This document shows, in pieces, positions 10,846-22,304 of a DNA stretch of 64,000 bases. A program made the position numbers and the translations under genes. The first letter of the stretch is position 1. The number at the start of each line of letters is the position of its first letter. The stretch is from Tupaia tana (taxonomy: Eukaryota > Chordata > Mammalia > Scandentia > Tupaiidae). A model generated the notes under the pieces. That model was not told the DNA's origin, did not search any database, and was given only the letters and a program-made list of their open reading frames with translations. The stretch spans positions 15,117,778 through 15,181,777 of the forward strand of contig JAKSZU010000029.1 of NCBI GenBank assembly GCA_026018925.1, written 5' to 3'.

Positions 10846-11105
10846 TTAGGACCAGCACATGATGTGGTGGTTAAGGCACTGGACTCTGACATGGCTGACT
10901 GCAGTTTAAGTCTCAGACCTGAAGGTTTCAAAATCACACCATGTACATGTGCATGCATGCCCAAGAGCCCAGAAGACTGGAGGAGAAGGGATTGCAGTAC
11001 GACCATCCTCTCTGAGAAAGTGGTTTCTCTTTCTCTCTCTCTTCCCCTCCCTCTCTCTCTAGTGAGTTCACTTGTCCTATGGCAAAAATTAAAAACAAAT
11101 TTTTT
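10846..11105 (+). mobile_element. tRNA-derived SINE, type B
   Basis: TTAGGACCAGCACATGATGTGG head, body with CATGCATGCCCAAGAGCC, CT-rich segment and CCTATGGCAAAAATT tail. Confidence 0.85.
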
Positions 11106-11431
11106 GAAGTGTCTAATTGATTTTTAGCCTTTCAGCTAATATCAAGTGGCATCTGCTCTAATCAGTTTAATATCTCAAAAAGTTTTAATGTCTAGCAATG
11201 ACACTTGTGTACAAGTTCAAAATTGTGTATCCAACTGTCTACACTTGCCACCAGAATCTCATTCCTGCAGAAATAAAGAAAATGTTAGTTATGCCATTGG
11301 CTTTGTTCAATTGCCTGTAGGCTTGTTTTTTTACAAGTGGAGCCTACATGTTTACTCATATTCCAACTAATCTATCTTATAACACCTTATGCTGCCTTAG
11401 CTGCAAAGCAACGATGTTACCTTCTAAGTAA
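11106..11431. other. unique DNA 5' of the provirus
   Basis: No gene or repeat recognised. It ends in CTAAGTAA against the 5' LTR. Confidence 0.3.
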
Positions 11432-11861
11432 TGTGGTCAGCAATACTTAGGCCTGTCTATGCTGGACCTCTCCTGACCACTCCTCTTCATGGTGTGGAGA
11501 CATCCAGAACTCACAATAGCCCAAGTCCAACAGCTGCTGACACTACCCAGGCCTCTGCAAATTCACTGCTTCTCCTCCTTTGAAATTATAAAAGCCACCT
11601 GAGGCCTTGAAAAGACAGATACCCTGCTTATCTAACCCTTTCTTCTCTAAAGTAAATGTTGAGCTTCTTTTTCTTGATAGGATATCTTTAGCCTGCTGGA
11701 GCTCCCTCTTCCCCCAAAATCCCCAAGGAAAGACTCTACTTAACCCTCAGAGGGCCACTTCAGAGTGTTAACTCCTCCATGCCCACTGGCAGTAACAATA
11801 AAGAGTATTACTATCTCTCTAGAGTGTTGCTTTTCATCCCTCAGCCATCTGTTTCCCCACA
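11432..11861 (+). repeat. 5' LTR of the class I provirus
   Basis: Starts TGTGGTCAGC and ends CCCCACA. It has a TATA box (TATAAAA, 11,587-11,593) and a polyadenylation signal AATAAA at 11,797-11,802. It aligns with 18,605-19,038 over its whole length. Confidence 0.85.
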
Positions 11862-11863
11862 CT

Positions 11864-11881
11864 TGGTGCACTGGCCAGGAA
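11864..11881 (+). promoter_or_regulatory. primer-binding site, tRNA-Gly type
   Basis: TGGTGCACTGGCCAGGAA lies two bases after the LTR. The complement of a mammalian tRNA-Gly 3' end is TGGTGCATTGGCCGGGAA, so 16 of 18 match. A tRNA-Glu primer fits worse, with four mismatches. Confidence 0.75.
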
Positions 11882-12896
11882 GCAAAAACTCAGACTGGCC
11901 CTTTGAACCACTGATCCCAGGGTGCTCCCTCCTCCAGGATGAGCATTGTGGTGTTGAAGGATAGGCATGCCCCTGACTTGTTTGATGAAATCCTTCAGCT
12001 GGTGTGCCCAGCTGGAGAACAAGTATTTCTGGGTCATCAGACTCTAATCAGAGAAAAGGACCGACTCTTTCTCTGGAAAAGGACCTGGATGCATCACCTA
12101 TGGTCAACTCTGGTAATCTGGTAAGCCCCAGGGGTCTGTAGAGTTCCTCAGTTAGTCCACTCAGTGAGTGGTTGAAGAGAGCCCTGCACTCTCCTTTGGT
12201 CACAGGACTGGCAGTCTGGACTCATCTGTTTCTGGTTGGTCTGTAGAGTCCATCAGTCAACCCACTCAGTGAGTGAAAGAGGAGATTTGAACACTCTCCT
12301 TCAGTCCAGGACTGGCAGTCAGGACACATTTGTCTTTGGGTTGATGTGAGGAGGGAATGCATAACCTCTGAGTGAATGTGAGTGTGACGAGTGAATGTGT
12401 TTGTGGTCCCACAGTGCATTGCACTATGGGGCATGAGTCTTTCTGTTTTCTGTGGTTCTGTGGTGTTTCTGAAAAGACTGTGGCGGTATTACACACTGAG
12501 GGCCCCCTTCCCTCTCCACGTGTGTAATCTGGTGGAAGTTTTATATCCAACTGCCTATTGTCAAGGAAACACACAAAGCCCCACAAGGGGCAGGGCCAGA
12601 GCAAACACCTGAATGGTCTTCTGCTGGGAGGGGGATACCCATCCTTTTTTTGTGACATCATTCATGGGAGGGGGGACACAGGGGCAGTTGGGAGGAGGGA
12701 CACAGGAGCAGTTGGTAGGGCTTTCCCTGTAGAGATGGATAGGCAGAGTAGATGTTAGGTCATGAGTTTTGTCTCTGGAAGCTGGGACATGAGTTCCCCT
12801 CAACTGTGATGGAAGACATCCTCTCTCCTACCCCAGGAGTGAGACCTGCCCACTATCCCTGGGAAAGGAGAGGGCAGGCACCAATCTCTCTACCTA

Positions 12897-13335
12897 TGAA
12901 GGGCCAGAGTGACTCCACTTCTTTCAGCATGACTCCATTTTGTTAAATCCACCTTGCTGAGAATCAGCACCATCTCAAGGAGGTGAGCCGGTCATGTAGG
13001 AGAGGGTCATAATGAGAACAAAAGAAATACCAGAGACCTGAAGTAACATTCTTGCCCAACTTAATGGTCTAAAGACCAATCAATAAAGGACAACTTGCTT
13101 CTTAAAATCTACAGCCAATGTATAGCTGTTGAGTGCATTCCTCAGTACCCTTTGACCTCCCCCTTAACAGCCAAATAAAAAACCCAGCCTAACTAACACT
13201 GGGGCTTTCAACTCTGACCCACTCTGTGGGTAAGATTGAGAGTCCTGGCTGGAGCCTGAATAAAAATGACCCTCCTGTGCTTACATCAGATTCAACTCCT
13301 TGTGGTTTTTTGGAATTCTGTGACGGGGCACTACA
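12897..13335 (+). mobile_element. probable nested solo LTR of another class I ERV
   Basis: A 439-bp segment beginning TGAAGGGCC and ending CACTACA, flanked on both sides by CCTA (12,893-12,896 and 13,336-13,339). It contains a TATA-like AATAAAAAACCC at about 13,175 and a GCCTGAATAAA signal near 13,257. These are followed by a U5-like stretch, CTTGTGGTTTTTTGGAATTC. Boundaries are inferred from the TG...CA ends and the 4-bp repeat. Confidence 0.6.
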
Positions 13336-13699
13336 CCTAGATCACCTGTTACCACTTCCTTCTCCATTCCATTTGTCATCTGCCACAGGAGTACTCCCTT
13401 TTGCACCAGAGTATCAGCCATTGGAGAGCTGAGAAGAGGGACCCCAGGGAGAAACTGCTGTGATCTTCCTATTGCAGCCCTTGGTCAAGATCACCCTAAA
13501 AAAAACTCAACAAACTTATCATCTACAGGGTCTGTTCCTTTAAGCAATAGCCTTCGGGCTTCCCAACCTCTGGACTAAGACCCGCCCCCAAGAGTCAAGG
13601 TCCCTCCAGTATCTGCTAATGGATCCCTTCCTCCAACCAGTGATCTTCCGCGCCTTTTGGGAAGTGCAGATATTTAATAACTGAAAAAGTCAGAATTCA

Positions 13700-14000
13700 G
13701 GGCACAATCCAAATCTCACAAGCCCACTGTGCTGGATTGTACGCTGACTAACTTTAAGAAAGGTTTCTCTGGGGATTATGGAGTTAAAATCAGACCAATC
13801 CAAAAGCCTTGTGGCAGCTCAGCCTGCCCAGCGGAGAGGCCACCTATCTTCCTGAATTCCATGCCCAGATTCTGCCACTCCTGGTTTCATCTGGCGAGCT
13901 ACTGAAATCAGGGGCAACCTCACGACCCGAGAGACCCAAGGGCCACCCCAGTTCAGTGCAGATGGGGCTATTACAGAAGGCAGTGCAACATTATTACCAG
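13700..14000 (+). pseudogene. ERV gag matrix remnant
   Basis: A frame at about 13,731-13,800 reads NFKKGFSGDYGVK, which resembles the N-terminal matrix motif of class I ERV Gag proteins. Downstream the frame is lost. Gag would build the viral core; this copy cannot. Sequence from 14,000 to 15,000 is presumably the rest of gag and the protease, but no frame longer than about 80 codons survives. Confidence 0.6.
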
Positions 14001-15039
14001 CCCTTTACCACCACTGACTTGCTTAATTGGAAACACCACACACCCCGTACTTAGAACAGCCCAGGCAATGAGAGAGCTCATGGAATCTATGCTCCAGGCC
14101 CATCAGCCCACTAGGGGTGACTAGCCAGCTCCTCCTCACTTTACTGAATACAGAGTAACAACACAGAGTCCTTGTTAGGTTGTAACCTGCAAAAGCATGG
14201 TTACAAGAGCCTGCTCCCAAAATACAGAGAGGCACTCTTGCAGGGGATGAAGCCTGTACAAAGAAACCTACCAACGGGACAAAAACAACAGAAATAATTC
14301 AAAAGACAATGAGCCACCAGGACAGTTTTACAGAGGCTTTGCGTAGCATACCGGACCTATACTCCATTTAATACGGAGAGCCCTGAAAGCCAGCGAATGA
14401 TTAATGTTAAATTCGTAGCCCAGCCAGCTCCTGACATCTGCAAGAAACTCCAGAAACAGGATGGGTTTGCTGGGATGAATGCTTCCCAACTCCTAGAAAT
14501 TGTTGATTGAGTGTTCATAAACTGAGACAAAGAAGAAAAATAAATGCCAATTGGCTGCACAGCTCATGAAGCAGAAAGGGGCCCTCCCTGCTCGCCACTG
14601 CCCTCAGACAACAGGATGCCCCACCTGGTTCCATTGCTGGGAAGGGAACTGCTGACTGGACTTAGAGCACAAATCAGCTTTGACTCATTTAGCTTAGCTG
14701 CTTTAACCTTCAGCCCTGCCAAAATCCTGGCTGTGGCAATGCCCTGGAAGTAGGAGCAACAAATGTTTGCTACCGAGGCCCCAAGTGGAAATGATGAGGC
14801 ACTCTCTCCACTTGTTTAAAACTTCCCTGCCTTTGGGTCAAGGAGAACCCACCAGGAATGGCAATCAACCACCCACGTTTGATGGTCAAACTGAAATCTC
14901 AGGTGCCACCTGTATGTCTCTGCCAGTCCTCTGCAAGCTGAGATGCCAGACTAGCCATAAAGAAACACATCAACCGGCTCAGAGAAACTGGGATCCCGGT
15001 CAAAAGCCAGTCTCCTAGGGACACTCCCTCCCTCCCCAT

Positions 15040-18000
15040 GGGAAAGGGACCTCCTGGTGAGTTCAGGCCAGCTCTTGATTTTCAAGCTGTAAATGCCGCC
15101 TTGGTGACCTTACATCCCACCATTCCCAATCCATAATACTTTGTTGAGCACTTGCCTGTTTGGAGACACACTTGTTGCCGATTTAGAGAATTTTCCAAGT
15201 CAGGAAACTGGGTGTACTCTGCTCCAATAGGTTGATGACTTTCGGTTTGCTAGAGCAACCTGAGAAAACTGCTGGAGGGAAACTCAGTAATGCTCCAACT
15301 CCTGTCCCAGGTTGGATACAAAGTCTCAAAGAAAAAGGCCCAGACATGCTGCTCCCAAATGTGCTTTTTGGGATTCGTTCTGCCTAAAACCCATCCTGCG
15401 CTCAAGCACAAATAAAAGCAAGTAGTTTGTGATTTGCCTCAGCCCATAACCCAGAAGCAACTGCATGAATTCTTGGGAGCCACAGGATTCTGTAGGATTT
15501 GGAGCCCAGGTTTTGCTAAAAAGGCTGAGCTGCTATATAAACCATTAAAAGGCCCAGAGGGAGTCCCCCCCTTTAAATGGGGACCTTGCCAAAAACAGAG
15601 TTTCCAGAATCTCAATTCAAACCTCAGAAAAGCCCAGCTTGAAAACTCCCAGGGATCACTTGGGAGTTAAATCTATTTATATGTAAAAAGAGCCAGACAG
15701 CACTGGGAGTTGCGACACAGTCCTTTGGGGCCTTGGGAGAGATCTATTGCCTGCCTAAAAGGCCAGACCCAATGACATCCGGATGGCCTCCTTGCCTGTG
15801 AGATCTTGCTGCCAGTGTTAAACTGATTAGAAAAGGGACAAGTTAATTTTGGAACAAGTTATCAGTGCCCAGATCTCTCAGTCAGTGGCCATGTTAATAA
15901 ATACAAGGGGATATAAATGGCTTGCCAGGTCTAGGATGGCCCACTACCAGGGCCTATTGATTGAAAATCCCCTAATTAGACTTCAGACTCTGCAGACCCT
16001 CAATTCTACTAGCTTCCTCCCAACCATGCTGGGGCCTCCCGACCGCAGTTGTAAAAACGCCCTCGATGAGGGTTTTTTTTTTTTTTTTTTTTTTTTCTGG
16101 GCATCCTGACCTTGTAGGCCCCTGACTCACTTCATTGATGGTAGCAGTTACATGGACAATGGGACTCCATATGTTGGCTATGCAGTTACCTCCCAAGTCA
16201 TGGTGATAGAGGCTGAAGCACTCCCCAAGTGTGGTCTGCTTAATGGGCTGAACTATGGGCATTAATCTGAGTCTTAAAATTGGCAGCCAGTAAGAGAGTA
16301 AACATCTACACAGACTCACGCTATGCATTTGCTACCGTGCATGTTCATGGGGCAATATACTGAGAGGGAGGACTCCTCTCAGCAGAAGAAAAAACAGTCA
16401 AAAACAAGGAGAAAATCTGCCAATTATTGGAGACAGTCTGGGAGACAAGGGAAGTGGCAATCATCCAACGCCAAGGACACCAGAGGGGGGAAGACCTCAT
16501 AGCCTTGGGAAATCAGTTGGCAGGTCCTGTCATAGGATGGGAGAGTGTTGAGCTGTGTTAAGTATTTGGTTCTTTGAGTCCAGATCACTAAGATTAGAGA
16601 CCTGTCCCTAGGCACAAAATAAAGCCACAACCACAATAAAAGTAGGGAGAAAAGAGAATTTAATTGGAAAGAAAGATTTTAGAAAAGAAGTACACCCAAA
16701 AGACTTTTGGGCGGGTCAGTTGCTAGGTAGTAACTGCTGCATTTGGAAGTGGTTAAGTGTTACTTTTATTACTAGAGGTAATCATGAATATTTAACAGTG
16801 GGAGGTCTGTCATGCTATCTATGTCCTTTGTTTGAATTTGGGAGATTTCTCCTGTGCTTTCTCATCTCTCTAGCAGGTGAAGAATTTGAGAAATTTGGTT
16901 ACCTAACTGCCCATGCCCAGTATGAGCCAGGATGTTTAATTAGGATAGGCTACCCAATTAGTTAATTCCCCCCAGTGGGAATCAGTATGCTGACCAAAAT
17001 GCTTGGTTGTGTCTTTTTGTATTCACAAGGGATGATAAGAGAGAAATTTACAATCATCCCTGTGTGTCTTCTTCAGGTACCAAGGAAGGAAAATAGTATT
17101 TGCCTTGCCTTTCTGGTGCCAGAGGAGAGGTAGGAAGAAGGAATCTCATGGAGGGTCTGGCTGTAACTCCTGATAAATTGTGATCGATGTGACATGTGTC
17201 CTTCTGCTATTGTCTAGTAATGGGCTGCCAGCTCATTACGAGCTAACTGCCTACCACAAACAGCCAAGGCTGCTGCAAATCAGGCCCTAATTACTGTGAC
17301 TAAAATGTTGCCACTCAGGAGCCTCCCAAAAGCCCCCCCTCCCATACCTCTAATGAACATTGCTGGACAAAGTTGGAGGGGGCAGCCCTGGAAGAAGACG
17401 GATGATGGAGACAGACAGATAAAAGAATATATATACCCAAGTCACTGGGATATTTGTTGGTAAAGCAGCACCACAAGTTGACTCACTGGGAAAAAACTAA
17501 TCTTGAAAACACGTTAGGCCGATACTATTTTTTAAGTCGCCTACTGTCATTGTATACAACTGTGAACATGCAACCTGTGCTAGAAATAACCCTGCTCAGG
17601 GGCCAGCTACTGGGATGACTCCTCTGGAGTTAGAGGAGACAGATTTCTCAGAAGTGCAACCTTGCCAGGTTGTAAGTACTTATTATTACTGGTCTGCACT
17701 TACTCAGGCTGGGTAGAAGCTTTCCCTGTGTGAACTGAAAAAGCCAGAGAAGTCACCTGAGCCCTATTAAAAGAAGTTATACCTCGATTTGGACTCGCGC
17801 TTATGATTGTGTCAGACAATGGCCCTGCCTTCATGGCTGAAGTAGTACAAGGAGAAGTCACAAAGGCCTTGGGCATAAAATAAAAGCTTCACACTGCTTA
17901 CTGACCACAGAGCTCTGGAAGAGTTAAACAAATGAACCACACTCTAAAGTCCACCCTGGCTAAATTTTGTCAAAACACAGGACATCCCTGGGTAAATGTT

Positions 18001-18290
18001 CTTCCACTGGCCCTGCTTCTGGTTAGATATATACCCCCAAAGCATGTATACTCACCTTATGAGAGTCTGTTTGACTGGCCACCCCCTTTCGTAGCCCAAG
18101 TCACCTTAGATAAAGTCCCCATTCCCCTTGAAAACTGTGTACACACACATGACCCTGGAGGTCTTGTATGGGTTAAAAATTGGAAAAGAGACTCATTAGA
18201 ACCCAATTGGTTTGGGTCATACATTGTTGAGCTTGTAACCCCCACTGCAGTTAAAGTTACAGGACTAGCCCCATGAATTCACCATATATG
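15040..18290 (+). pseudogene. ERV pol remnant (RT, RNase H, integrase)
   Basis: RT begins near 15,075 (AVNAALVTLHPTIPNP). The catalytic Y-V-D-D box is visible at 15,228-15,239 but its tyrosine codon is TAG. The RT connection region is open at 15,434-15,670 (QKQLHEFLGATGFCRIWSPG). RNase H is seen as FIDGSSYMDNG at about 16,131-16,165, just after a 25-base T run. Integrase runs from about 17,560 (CEHATCARNN) through IVSDNGPAF (17,801-17,830) to an open C-terminal part at 17,932-18,276. In the integrase motif SGRVKQMN, the position normally held by the catalytic glutamate is lysine (AAA, 17,926-17,928). The enzyme set is dead. Confidence 0.85.
16530..17210. other. non-retroviral-looking interval inside pol
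   Basis: Between the RNase H and integrase remnants I find no retroviral frame. The stretch contains AATAAAGCC and AATTTAATTGG and may be a further insertion. Its origin is unresolved. Confidence 0.35.
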
Positions 18291-18587
18291 AGTGAAGTGA
18301 GCCTCAGCGCCAGAGGACCCTGGGACCTGGACGATGAAGAACCACCCTGAGCAGCTGATCAAGGTGACATTCCAGAGGACCGGGACATGACAAGGAGTCT
18401 ACCACCCTGCTGCAGTCACTCCACGGCCTGATGGCTTTACCCATGGTGAAAGCTTAAGACAGTGACAGATGTCATCTCTGCCTTACCCCTATAACTCCTC
18501 CTCTTGATGCTTTAAAGTACCACTTGCTTGTCATAACCCCAGGACCATCCCTCTGTTGATTGATCCTCCTTAAATGTAATTGAGGAG

Positions 18588-18604
18588 GCTCAAGAGAGGA
18601 ATGA
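18588..18604 (+). promoter_or_regulatory. polypurine tract
   Basis: GGCTCAAGAGAGGAATGA lies immediately before the 3' LTR, where plus-strand priming would occur. It is purine-rich but imperfect. Confidence 0.6.
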
Positions 18605-19038
18605 TGTGGGCAGCTGCACTGAGGCTTGTCTGTGTCAGGCCTCTCCTGATCACTCTTCATGGTGTGGAGACATCTGGAACTCACAATAGCCCAAGGCTGA
18701 CAGCTGCTGACACTCCCCAGGCCTCTGCAAATTCACTTACTCTCCCCCTTTGAAATGATAAAAGCCACCTGAGGCCTTGGAAAGACAGACACCCTGCTTA
18801 TCTAACCTTTTTCTCTCTAAAGTAAATGTTGAGCTTCTCCTTAATAGGATACCCTTAGCCTGTGGGAGCACCCACTTTCCCCAAACTCCATAATAAAAGA
18901 CTGTGCTTAACCCTTACAGGAGGTCAGAGCTTCAGAGTGTGTTAACTCTTCCATACACCACCAGCAGTAACAATAAAGAGTGTTCCTATCTCTCTGGAGT
19001 GCTGCTTTTCATCCCTGGGCAGTTGTTTTCCTGTAACA
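18605..19038 (+). repeat. 3' LTR of the class I provirus
   Basis: Begins TGTGGGCAGC and ends CCTGTAACA, 434 bp. AATAAA lies at 18,972-18,977. It is clearly homologous to the 5' LTR, but the two copies differ by many substitutions and small indels, so the insertion is not recent. Confidence 0.87.
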
Positions 19039-19049
19039 TTAAGAGTATA

Positions 19050-19235
19050 TGAGAAACTCAATAAACCCAAGAGCAGTAAGAAAAAAAATCCCTGATTACA
19101 AATTTAAATCAAGATGTAAATAAACATTTCTGAGGAAGACACACAATAGTCAAATATATGAAAAATTGCTTGATATCACTAATTACCAACAAAACATAAA
19201 TTAAAGCTAAAATTAACAAATGTGGAACTGAATGA
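19050..19235 (+). mobile_element. old LINE-1 ORF2 fragment
   Basis: AATAAACATTTCTGAGGAAG, then TATGAAAAATTGCTTGATATC and ACTAATTACCAACAAAAC, match the generic mammalian L1 ORF2 3' region. It is highly diverged. Confidence 0.65.
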
Positions 19236-19477
19236 TGATGACCTGATAAAACGTGACACACTGCAAGTTTAACTCACAAGAGAAGGTTTAGAATTCACCT
19301 CTGGAGACCTCCCTGAGTGTGCTGGGCATACTTTTACCCATAAGTTCAGACTGGCTGAGGCTGGGAGTTGATAATGTGTTGAGACACTGTTGGAAGTTCC
19401 TGTTTCTCTTTCTATAGATCTCTTTCTCTCACTTTGTTTGTCTCTTACTCATGAAAAGAGTAAATTTTGAAACAGTT

Positions 19478-19732
19478 ATTTATTTATTTATTTTTGAGTG
19501 GGGAAGAGTTGCCATATGCTCACCAAAGAGACAAAACCAGAGAAGGAACCTGAGAATCAACCTCAAAGGGGGGCTTCCCATGTGACAATCCTTTCTCTTC
19601 TATTTTCTTCTCAGGGTTTGGGGCACACACACACACATCCAGTGTAATTTTCAAGGCACCAGTCTGTGACTCCAACCATGACCAGCCATGTAGAAGGTCA
19701 GCACCTTAACCACAATGCTACTTGCTGCTTCT
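19478..19732 (-). mobile_element. tRNA-derived SINE, type B
   Basis: Antisense copy with a short (AC)n at 19,626-19,639 and the head at CAATGCTACTTGCTGC. Confidence 0.8.
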
Positions 19733-19762
19733 TTGAAATAATTTAAAAAAATAAACAATGCT

Positions 19763-19985
19763 GGGCCAGCAGGAGGTGTGCTGAAGGTGCTGGATCCCAC
19801 AAGCTCAACTGTGTAGTTCAAATTCCTGATGGGAGGAATAAAAAAACACATCAGGCATATGTTTGTGTCTACTCAAAATCCGAAAGAAAATGGAGAGAAG
19901 GAATTGTTTGTTCTCTCTCTCTCTCTCCTCTATTCAGTAGCAAGTGCATGTTTCCTGTAGCAAAAAACTAAAAATAAACAAAACC
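19763..19985 (+). mobile_element. tRNA-derived SINE, type B
   Basis: GGGCCAGCAGGAGGTG head, body with GTGTCTACTCAAAATCCG, (CT)n, and a GTAGCAAAAAACTAAAA tail. Confidence 0.8.
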
Positions 19986-20572
19986 TGAGTAACTGCATTC
20001 TGAGTCAATAGTTTGGAGCAGTATCTGTTATCAAAGACTGCCCAGGAAGTTTCCTGAGGGTTCCTGGAGCATGAAACAATTTCTCCCCCTGCCATGATCA
20101 TGGAGGAGTGGGTCTGTGCTCCACCTAAAGATCAGCAAAGGTCTGGGAGACCAGGGAGTCCTGGGTAGAATGCCTGGGATAGACATGATCCTCAAGTGTT
20201 CCCATCATTGAATGGGTCCCTAAGTCTCCTTTGGAGGCTGGAGCATTCTGGAAGAAAAAGATGCCTGTGAAAAGTATCACTGTACTGCCCTGATCTCATG
20301 GGTTTGGACATGGCTCCTGAGATGTTCTCTTTCTTTTTTTCCTTTTTATTTACCTTCTGTCTGCCATTTGGTTGTTAATTATCTTAAATCTTATGATAAC
20401 ATAATTTACATATTTGTTTTGATGGTAATCTTCTCTAATCTAATCCTTCTAATAGGTTGGCAAAAGCACACTACCAATCACACATATACAGTTCTATAGT
20501 TTATATATGGTTTTAAACAGTTGTCTAAAGATAATCATGAAACAGAACTTGCTTAGGTAATAAAGAATTCAG
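19986..20572. other. unique DNA, no feature seen
   Basis: No ORF or repeat that I can name. Base composition is ordinary. Confidence 0.3.
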
Positions 20573-20755
20573 GGGCTGACAGGTGGCATGGTAGTTAAGG
20601 TGCTGGATTCCCACATAGTCAACCATGGTTCAAGTCACAGACCTGGCAGCTTGCTCTCTCACTCTTCCTTTCTTTCTCTCTCTCTTTGTCTCTCTGTGGT
20701 CAAATTAAAATAATAATAATAAATAAAATTAAATATATAATTCTTTAAAAATAAT
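20573..20755 (+). mobile_element. tRNA-derived SINE, type C (short)
   Basis: GGGGCTGACAGGTGGCATGG head, CT-rich segment, then GGTCAAATTAAAATAATAAT and ATAATTCTTTAAAAATAA. Confidence 0.85.
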
Positions 20756-21399
20756 TCAAATGTAAAATTTAACTGCTATTAAATCTTATCACACTGACTT
20801 TCAAAAGCATCAGACCTTACAAATCATTTATAAAATATGTAAAATATTACATATTCTTTATTTGATAGTATACACAAAACACACTAACATGTCTTTCAAT
20901 GAGTAAAAGGCAGTGTTTCAGATATAGGAAATTCTAATTAGATTGACAGAGTTAAGAGATATAAAGTAGAGATCACTACCTTATCTTCAGTTCTTGCTTT
21001 TAAAGGGTCATAAATCCAAAATGTAGCACATATGAGTCTGCTTGATTTTGAGAAGTGAAAGTGTTTCCCCAGTATGTATATATTCATATAACTGGGTACA
21101 TGTAAACCTAATAAAAATCAATCTACAATAGGTTTTGACATGGCATTCACCATCTTTGTAGAAAGATGAGCATTACTAATGAATTACCAATTGTATCCTC
21201 CAAAAGGGTAAACAGTGATAGTATTTACTGAACTGAAACTAGTATCAAAATTTTAAAAACCAACAATATTCATCTAACTACAAGCCAGTCTTACTTAAAA
21301 GAGGAGTGTCCAAGAAAAATATCGTGTCAGCTACTCATAATGAGAGTTCTGGTGTAAGAGAGCAATTAAATTATGACACACATAAAAAAGGTGAGACAA
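20756..21399. other. AT-rich unique DNA, no feature seen
   Basis: No ORF above background and no repeat recognised. Confidence 0.3.
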
Positions 21400-21563
21400 T
21401 GGGGCCAGCAGGTGGCATGATGATTTGTGCACTAGAACCCCACAGGACTGACCATGGTTTAAGTTCCACACTTGGTGTTTTGTTTTCTTGCTTTACATTT
21501 CTCTCCCTCTCATCAAATAAAAATATAACAAATATAATTAAATAAATAATTATTTTAATAAAG
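21400..21563 (+). mobile_element. tRNA-derived SINE, type C (short)
   Basis: GGGGCCAGCAGGTGGCATGA head and the type C tail TAATTAAATAAATAATTATT. Confidence 0.8.
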
Positions 21564-21610
21564 GTGAAACATTTCTGTTTTGACATAAATAAGGTGATTG
21601 TCAACTATTA

Positions 21611-21909
21611 CTCATTAGTAACTTTTTTTTTTCTTTTTTTGGAGAGGTTTTTGCTATAGGGCGCGTGCGCTCGCCAGACAGAGAGAGAGAGACAGAGAGA
21701 TAGAAAGCAGGAAATCACCCCCCAGGGGGGATGGCCACGCCGCAATCCCTTCTCCTCCATTCTCCTCTCGGGATCTTGGGCACACACGCACACGCGCCCG
21801 GCGTGAGTTTAAGCCGCCGGGTCCGGGACTCGAACCGCGGTCGACTACGTGGGAGTCCAGCGACATAGCCATTATGCTAACTGCTGGTCCCTCTCATTAG
21901 TAACTTTTT
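21611..21909 (-). mobile_element. tRNA-derived SINE, type A, young, perfect TSD
   Basis: CpG-rich body at 21,628-21,892 (GGGCGCGTGCGCTCGCC). It is flanked by identical CTCATTAGTAACTTTTT at 21,611-21,627 and 21,893-21,909. The many intact CpGs argue for a recent insertion. Confidence 0.95.
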
Positions 21910-21944
21910 GAGAGAAGCTATAATCTCTGCTCTTTCTGACTTAA

Positions 21945-22200
21945 TTTTTTTGGGGGAAGTTTTTGCATTAAGATGCATGGGCTCACCAGAGAGAGACAGA
22001 GACAGTGCAAGAGAAAGTGATAAATCACCCCTAGGTGGGATGCCCACACCACAGTCCCTTCTCTTCCATTCTTCTCTTGGGGTCTTGTGCATGCACACAC
22101 ACGCACCTGGAGTGAGTTTCAAGCCACCAGGTCCGGGTCTTGAGCCACTTTTGACTATGTGGGAGTCCAGAGATATAACTGCTATGTCAACTGCTGGCCC
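21945..22200 (-). mobile_element. tRNA-derived SINE, type B/A intermediate
   Basis: Antisense copy with TTTTTGCATTAAGATGCATG, CACACACACGCACC and the head ATGTCAACTGCTGGCCCC. TCTGACTT flanks both ends. Confidence 0.85.
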
Positions 22201-22204
22201 CTCT

Positions 22205-22304
22205 GACTTTGTCTTTTAATTTTATTTATTTTACATTTATTCACTGAACATCATCACAGGATACAAAACATAATTTCCCATCCAGAATACATTGTATAGT
22301 CACT
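22205..22304 (-). mobile_element. LINE 3' tail fragment
   Basis: TTCACTGAACATCATCACAG, then CATAATTTCCCATCCAGAAT, match the tail shared by the ORF1-only LINE family. It abuts the cytochrome c pseudogene and may have truncated it. Confidence 0.75.

Larger units (their letters stand above)
11432..19038 (+). mobile_element. class I endogenous retrovirus, defective, no env seen
   Basis: About 7.6-kb gammaretrovirus-like provirus with two related LTRs, a primer site, a gag matrix motif, pol pieces (RT, RNase H, integrase) and a purine-rich tract before the 3' LTR. Frames are full of stops and shifts. Between the end of integrase (about 18,290) and the 3' LTR there are only about 310 bases, so env has been lost or was never present. 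Flanks GTAA (11,428-11,431) and TTAA (19,039-19,042) could be a worn 4-bp target duplication. A nested LTR sits in the leader, and 16.5-17.2 kb is not recognisably retroviral. Confidence 0.85.
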
